DNA of 64,000 bases from an uncultured Spirochaetota bacterium (GTDB taxonomy: Bacteria > Spirochaetota > Spirochaetia > JAFGXN01): positions 186,001-250,000 of the forward strand of contig CALXKN010000001.1 of NCBI GenBank assembly GCA_944388995.1. The letters are read 5' to 3'. How positions within the stretch are numbered: the stretch's first letter is position 1; the number at the start of each line of letters is the position of its first letter. Positions 60,745-64,000 of this stretch are shown here, piece after piece. The position numbers and the translations under genes were made by a program. The notes under the pieces were generated by a model, which ran no database searches, had not been told where the DNA came from, and saw only the letters and a list, made by a program, of their open reading frames with translations.

Positions 60745-61611
60745 TCAGCCGTTTTCCGAAAGCCGTTTCAGCAGGTAAGGAAAAACCGCTTCAAAATCGA
60801 CTCCGTACCAGTTGTGGTTTTCGTTTTTCAGTGTTTCGGCAATCGATTCGGCTACAAAGTCGCCGGCCAACGCATACGCCTTTTCAAGCGGCAGACCGCG
60901 CATGAGGGCTCCGGTCAGGACGCTGGCAAAAATATCGCCCGTACCGTGGAAGTTGACCGGCATCTTTTTGTGGAAATACCAACCGACATTTCCCGTTGCC
61001 GCATCGTAAGAAGCGATTCCGATCTTTCCTTTCGTATCGGTCAGCCCGGGCTGCGGCTTGTCGAATTCGATGCCTTTTAAAACAATTTTTTTTGCACCGA
61101 GATCAGCCAACTGTTTCAGCAAATTCTCAATATCCGCTTTTACGTAATCCCTGCCGGGATACGGAATGCCGAGCATAAAGGCGGTTTCGGTCAGATTGGG
61201 AACCAGCACGTCGGCCTTCGAACAAAGCTTTGCCATGGATAAGGCAAACTCCGGTGTAAAACCGGGATACAGTTTGCCGTTGTCGGCCATACACGGATCG
61301 ACTATTTTCAACGCATCCTTTCCGAATTCGTCAAACAGTGTGTGCATCAATTCAATTTGCTCAAATGATCCAAGATAACCGGTATAAACCGCATCAAAGC
61401 GGATATTTTCTTTTTTCCAATGTTCACAGACCGGTGTAATATCGGTCGTTAAATCGCGAAATGTAAATCCTTTGAACATGGTGTGGGTCGACAAAACCGC
61501 TGTCGGCAAAACACACGCCTCTACTCCCATTGCCGAAATAATCGGAAGCGCCACAGTCAAAGAGCATTTTCCCACGCAGGAAATATCTTGTACAGTAATA
61601 ATTCGTTTCAT
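60745..61611 (-). CDS. Pyridoxal/pyridoxamine kinase
   Basis: 288 residues of the ribokinase-like PdxK/PdxY family. It phosphorylates pyridoxal, pyridoxamine or pyridoxine with ATP, salvaging vitamin B6. Visible are the substrate-binding start (ITVQDISCVGKCSLTVALPI), VDPCMADNGKLYPGF, VPNLTETAFMLGI, and the catalytic GTGDIFASVLTGALMRG with its Asp base. AGGAGG precedes the ATG. The leader resembles those at dyad sites A and B (AATCAGGAG) but the promoter has a normal -35 box and no dyad. Confidence 0.94.
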   Translation of the reverse strand: MKRIITVQDISCVGKCSLTVALPIISAMGVEACVLPTAVLSTHTMFKGFTFRDLTTDITPVCEHWKKENIRFDAVYTGYLGSFEQIELMHTLFDEFGKDALKIVDPCMADNGKLYPGFTPEFALSMAKLCSKADVLVPNLTETAFMLGIPYPGRDYVKADIENLLKQLADLGAKKIVLKGIEFDKPQPGLTDTKGKIGIASYDAATGNVGWYFHKKMPVNFHGTGDIFASVLTGALMRGLPLEKAYALAGDFVAESIAETLKNENHNWYGVDFEAVFPYLLKRLSENG

Positions 61612-61628
61612 TTTTCCTCCTGATTCAG

Positions 61629-61657
61629 TATATATCAGAAACAGAAAAACTTCGCAA
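61629..61657 (-). promoter_or_regulatory. Promoter of the pyridoxal kinase gene
   Basis: Minus strand TTGCGA (61652-61657), 17 bp, TATATA (61629-61634), followed by a leader with AGGAGG. Confidence 0.68.
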
Positions 61658-61724
61658 TAGAAACCTGTAATTCAATTTACGGGAGTATTTTAAGAAATTC
61701 AAAATAAATTTTTACGCTCATTGT

Positions 61725-62156
61725 TCATTTTAATCGTTTTTCCTGATAAACTTTTAAAATATTTTCGACGCATTTTTCGGGAGTTTCTTTTATTTCACTC
61801 TCCCAAAACCGTAAAACCGTCCATCCTTCTTCTTCAAGCTTGGCGGTCACGATAATATCCCGGCTTACATTATCCAAAATTTTTTTCTGCCAAAATTCAG
61901 AGTATTCGGATAATTCTTCGGACAAAGAAGATAAACCGCGGACCGCCCAATTATGTCCATGCCAAAAATCCCCATCACAAAATATCGCAATCTTTGCCTT
62001 TGTAAAAACTATGTCCGGTTTCCCCGGAAGGATTTTATAGTTTATTCTATAGCGCATATTTTTCTTCCACAACATTGATCTTAAAATCATTTCCGGTTTT
62101 GTTTTCTCGGATTTTATGGAAGACATTATTTTATGAGTAACAGTCAAAGAACGCAT
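61725..62156 (-). CDS. vsr: Very short patch repair endonuclease Vsr
   Basis: 143 residues, the usual Vsr size. Vsr nicks next to T:G mismatches created by deamination of 5-methylcytosine. Visible are the N-terminal MSSIKSEKTKPEMILRSMLW, the metal site PGKPDIVF (Asp), the catalytic pocket FCDGDFWHGHNW (the His pair and Trp), and the C-terminal WTVLRFWESEI. It lies 14 bases after the restriction enzyme gene, in the operon with the 5-cytosine methylase that makes its substrate. The start at 62156 has no clear ribosome site; MSSIKSEK at 62126 is an alternative. Confidence 0.94.
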   Translation of the reverse strand: MRSLTVTHKIMSSIKSEKTKPEMILRSMLWKKNMRYRINYKILPGKPDIVFTKAKIAIFCDGDFWHGHNWAVRGLSSLSEELSEYSEFWQKKILDNVSRDIIVTAKLEEEGWTVLRFWESEIKETPEKCVENILKVYQEKRLK

Positions 62157-62170
62157 ATATCGGATTGCTT

Positions 62171-63214
62171 TTAATTAAAATATTGATTCAAAAATTTTTT
62201 TACCTGTTCGTATTCCCAAGTATTTTTAAACTGTCCAACAACCAACCGACACCACTGTTTAATTCTGTCGGCAGAAATCTGTTCCCCCCAATGTTCTTCT
62301 AAGACTTCCTCGTCTGTTGAATTTATAACTTTTTTGATTTCGTCTTTATATTTACATACGCGTCCCAGTGTAGCGGAAACTGTCGACGTTTCTTCATTCA
62401 CGGTCAAGTTTATTTTCCCTCCGGCAGAAAAACCGTCGCGTATATTGGTATTAACGACTCCGTTTCGCACAACAAGCCATAATGCGTAACGATTATATTT
62501 TTTACTGCTATCCGAAAACAATTCAGGAAAAAAAGCATACCCTTGGATCACGAGAGACTCTTTTTCCGAAGCAGACAGTGCCGTCCATAATTTTACAGTC
62601 GGCGGCACAGACTCATTTTCATTTGCCGTCCACCAAAGACTCTCTCCGTTCTTTAATTTACTTTTGTAATATTTTGACACCGGCGCAATCGGATTTTCCA
62701 TTAACCTCAGTGAATCGTAAGGAATTCCGATTTTATCAAATATAGTTTCTCCTCTGCGAAGACGCATATCAATTTGATACCTAGGATAATGAGTAACCGC
62801 AATCCCTGACAAGCATTCTTCATACGGTCTTGATAAAAATTTTACAGGACGTCCCAACTTTCCAAATGTCAGATAAATTCGCTCTACACTTTCATTTCTG
62901 GTTGATTCAAGTATACTGCTTCCGATAGAAGTCCAATGATTTTTCCCGGTACTTTTGACTTCTATTCCGTAAAATTTATTAATTACAATATCAGGAAAAG
63001 ACGCTCCAGAAACCAAATAAATTGTATTTTCAAATTCCGTACCTCTTGCACATTGACAGACAGCGGAATAAACATCTTCTTCCAATAATCGTCCGTTTCT
63101 TGTAACATAATAATCCTCACGCGACAATGCGTCTTTATTCAGCAGGTCGTCCATATTGTGAATCAGTTTCTGAAACTCCGATTTCGGGGGATTTGGATTT
63201 TCTGAAAAAATCAT
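62171..63214 (-). CDS. Restriction endonuclease of the methylase/Vsr operon
   Basis: 347 residues. The N-terminal third holds a PD-(D/E)XK core: TIYLVSGASFPDIVINKFYG then IEVKSTGKNHW (Asp in PDIV, ExK in EVK). It lies between a C5-cytosine methylase (ATGA overlap) and vsr, so a type II restriction role is the natural reading. I cannot name its recognition sequence or isoschizomer family. The C-terminal 200 residues probably hold target recognition. Lower G+C than the core genes suggests transfer. Confidence 0.85.
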   Translation of the reverse strand: MIFSENPNPPKSEFQKLIHNMDDLLNKDALSREDYYVTRNGRLLEEDVYSAVCQCARGTEFENTIYLVSGASFPDIVINKFYGIEVKSTGKNHWTSIGSSILESTRNESVERIYLTFGKLGRPVKFLSRPYEECLSGIAVTHYPRYQIDMRLRRGETIFDKIGIPYDSLRLMENPIAPVSKYYKSKLKNGESLWWTANENESVPPTVKLWTALSASEKESLVIQGYAFFPELFSDSSKKYNRYALWLVVRNGVVNTNIRDGFSAGGKINLTVNEETSTVSATLGRVCKYKDEIKKVINSTDEEVLEEHWGEQISADRIKQWCRLVVGQFKNTWEYEQVKKFLNQYFN

Positions 63215-64000
63215 TTTGATTCCTTAAAAAAAAGATTCCATTTCTTTTCAATGTTTTTGGCTATATTATAAGCCAAAACACACGGAACCGCATTTCCTAT
63301 TAATTTATACGCATCGCTTGCCGAAACATTTTTCTGATCATTTGTTTTCGGCAAAATAAATTCATAATCATCCGGAAAAGTTTGAATTCTGGCGCATTCC
63401 CGGACGGATAAACGTCTTTCTTTCAGCCCTTTGTTTAACTCTTCGAATAGAATTCCGCCGTGATCGGCTCTTAATCGACGGAATTCTATATTTCCGTGAT
63501 GTTCCGATCTTATTGCGGGACTTACGCCATTCATTTTTATTTCAATTTGCCCTTGGCAATGTTTTCCCATGTATTTTGCCTTTGAATAATTCTTTTGCGC
63601 CAAATCAGATGATTTTTCCGGTTCCTCCAACCCGACAAATGCGTCCTGACAAGTAACGAACGGCAACAGTTTTCCGCCATGTGTTTTAGGCGGATAAGGA
63701 TCATACTGATCGGGAATTTCAGATTGCGTAAGCGCACGTAAAGCTTCTGCATTTAACGCATTTTTCTTAAATCCGAAAAAAATGACGCGCTCTCTTGATT
63801 GAGGAACGCCGTATTCAGGAGCATATAATACTTTTGCCGGAACAACAAGATAACCGCCGTTTCCCGCTTCCGCAAAATCCGACTCAATAATTTCTTTTAC
63901 ATTTTCTAAATTCACCAGACCTTTAACATTTTCGGCTATAAACAATTTCGGTTGAACTATGGTTACAACCTCTTTCATCCACATATATAACTGCCCGCGG
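63211..64000 (-). CDS. C5-cytosine DNA methyltransferase, N-terminus cut by window edge
   Basis: The frame runs to the right edge. The visible 262 or so residues are the C-terminal two thirds, starting RGQLYMWMKEVVTIVQPKLF, then AENVKGLVNLENV (motif VI, ENV). GVPQSRERVIFFGF is motif VIII (QxRxR), then the target recognition region, and LSVRECARIQTFPDDYEF with KLIGNAVPCVLAYNI are motifs IX and X. The catalytic PC motif and AdoMet motif I lie outside the window. It methylates cytosine at C5 and protects against the partner endonuclease; the target sequence is unknown. Confidence 0.93.
   Translation of the reverse strand, partial: RGQLYMWMKEVVTIVQPKLFIAENVKGLVNLENVKEIIESDFAEAGNGGYLVVPAKVLYAPEYGVPQSRERVIFFGFKKNALNAEALRALTQSEIPDQYDPYPPKTHGGKLLPFVTCQDAFVGLEEPEKSSDLAQKNYSKAKYMGKHCQGQIEIKMNGVSPAIRSEHHGNIEFRRLRADHGGILFEELNKGLKERRLSVRECARIQTFPDDYEFILPKTNDQKNVSASDAYKLIGNAVPCVLAYNIAKNIEKKWNLFFKESK

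Noticed and set aside
1-64000. CRISPR arrays, rRNA genes, insertion-sequence transposases, prophage genes
   Set aside because: No regularly spaced direct repeats, no rRNA-like sequence, and no transposase, integrase or phage structural protein was found among the open frames.

Overview
The window looks like a chromosome segment of a spirochaete, most likely a Treponema relative. That is inference. It rests on many lipobox lipoproteins, a BspA/TpLRR-type leucine-rich repeat lipoprotein, a membrane-anchored TPR protein resembling the spirochaetal flagellar collar protein FlcA, a chemotaxis receptor, HD-GYP-like proteins and an anaerobic pyruvate:ferredoxin oxidoreductase. Base composition is near 48% G+C by eye. 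Most sigma70-like promoters I can read use a TTGCNN-type -35 box, a 16-18 bp spacer and a TATNNT-type -10 box.

Left part (1-36 kb). A large TPR protein is cut by the left edge. It is followed by a lipoprotein operon (small protein, Fn3-like lipoprotein, subtilisin-family lipoprotein) and a chemotaxis receptor. An AMP-dependent acyl-CoA ligase and galT run rightward. They converge on a six-gene peptide-use operon: secreted trypsin-like protease, M20 peptidase, OppB, OppC, OppD, OppF. Next come two tandem HD-GYP-like paralogues, tRNA-Cys, an MFS/NUDIX operon, a PEBP lipoprotein, pyruvate:ferredoxin oxidoreductase, an FGGY sugar kinase, the FlcA-like protein, an exported CBM48 protein, and an operon of two lipoproteins with a very divergent prolyl-tRNA synthetase homologue.

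Middle (36-52.5 kb). A small lipoprotein is followed by two giant tandem repeat lipoproteins (1810 and 1532 aa), ilvC, a MATE exporter, a flavodoxin-like protein and an NADH-oxidase-type flavoprotein.

Right part (52.5-64 kb) is an accessory, probably defence-related region. It holds a Dam-type methylase followed by the truncated tail of a second DNA methylase, a DUF1848 protein, and a cluster made of a WYL-domain regulator, a DnaQ-like exonuclease, a PD-(D/E)XK nuclease-like protein, a BspA-like lipoprotein and a tiny Asp-box protein. A ferredoxin-like gene, a pyridoxal/pyridoxamine kinase, and a Vsr / restriction endonuclease / 5-cytosine methylase system follow, the last cut by the right edge. 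Four promoters in the WYL cluster carry the same dyad at the same distance from the -10 box, so these genes look like one local regulon. This is the best candidate for an undescribed system in the window.

Three other patterns recur. Several genes have a -10 box only 5-8 bases before a start codon and no Shine-Dalgarno sequence, which predicts leaderless or near-leaderless mRNAs. Three convergent overlaps carry an intrinsic terminator inside the opposing coding sequence. Two copies of a GC-rich, self-complementary intergenic element sit beside terminators.
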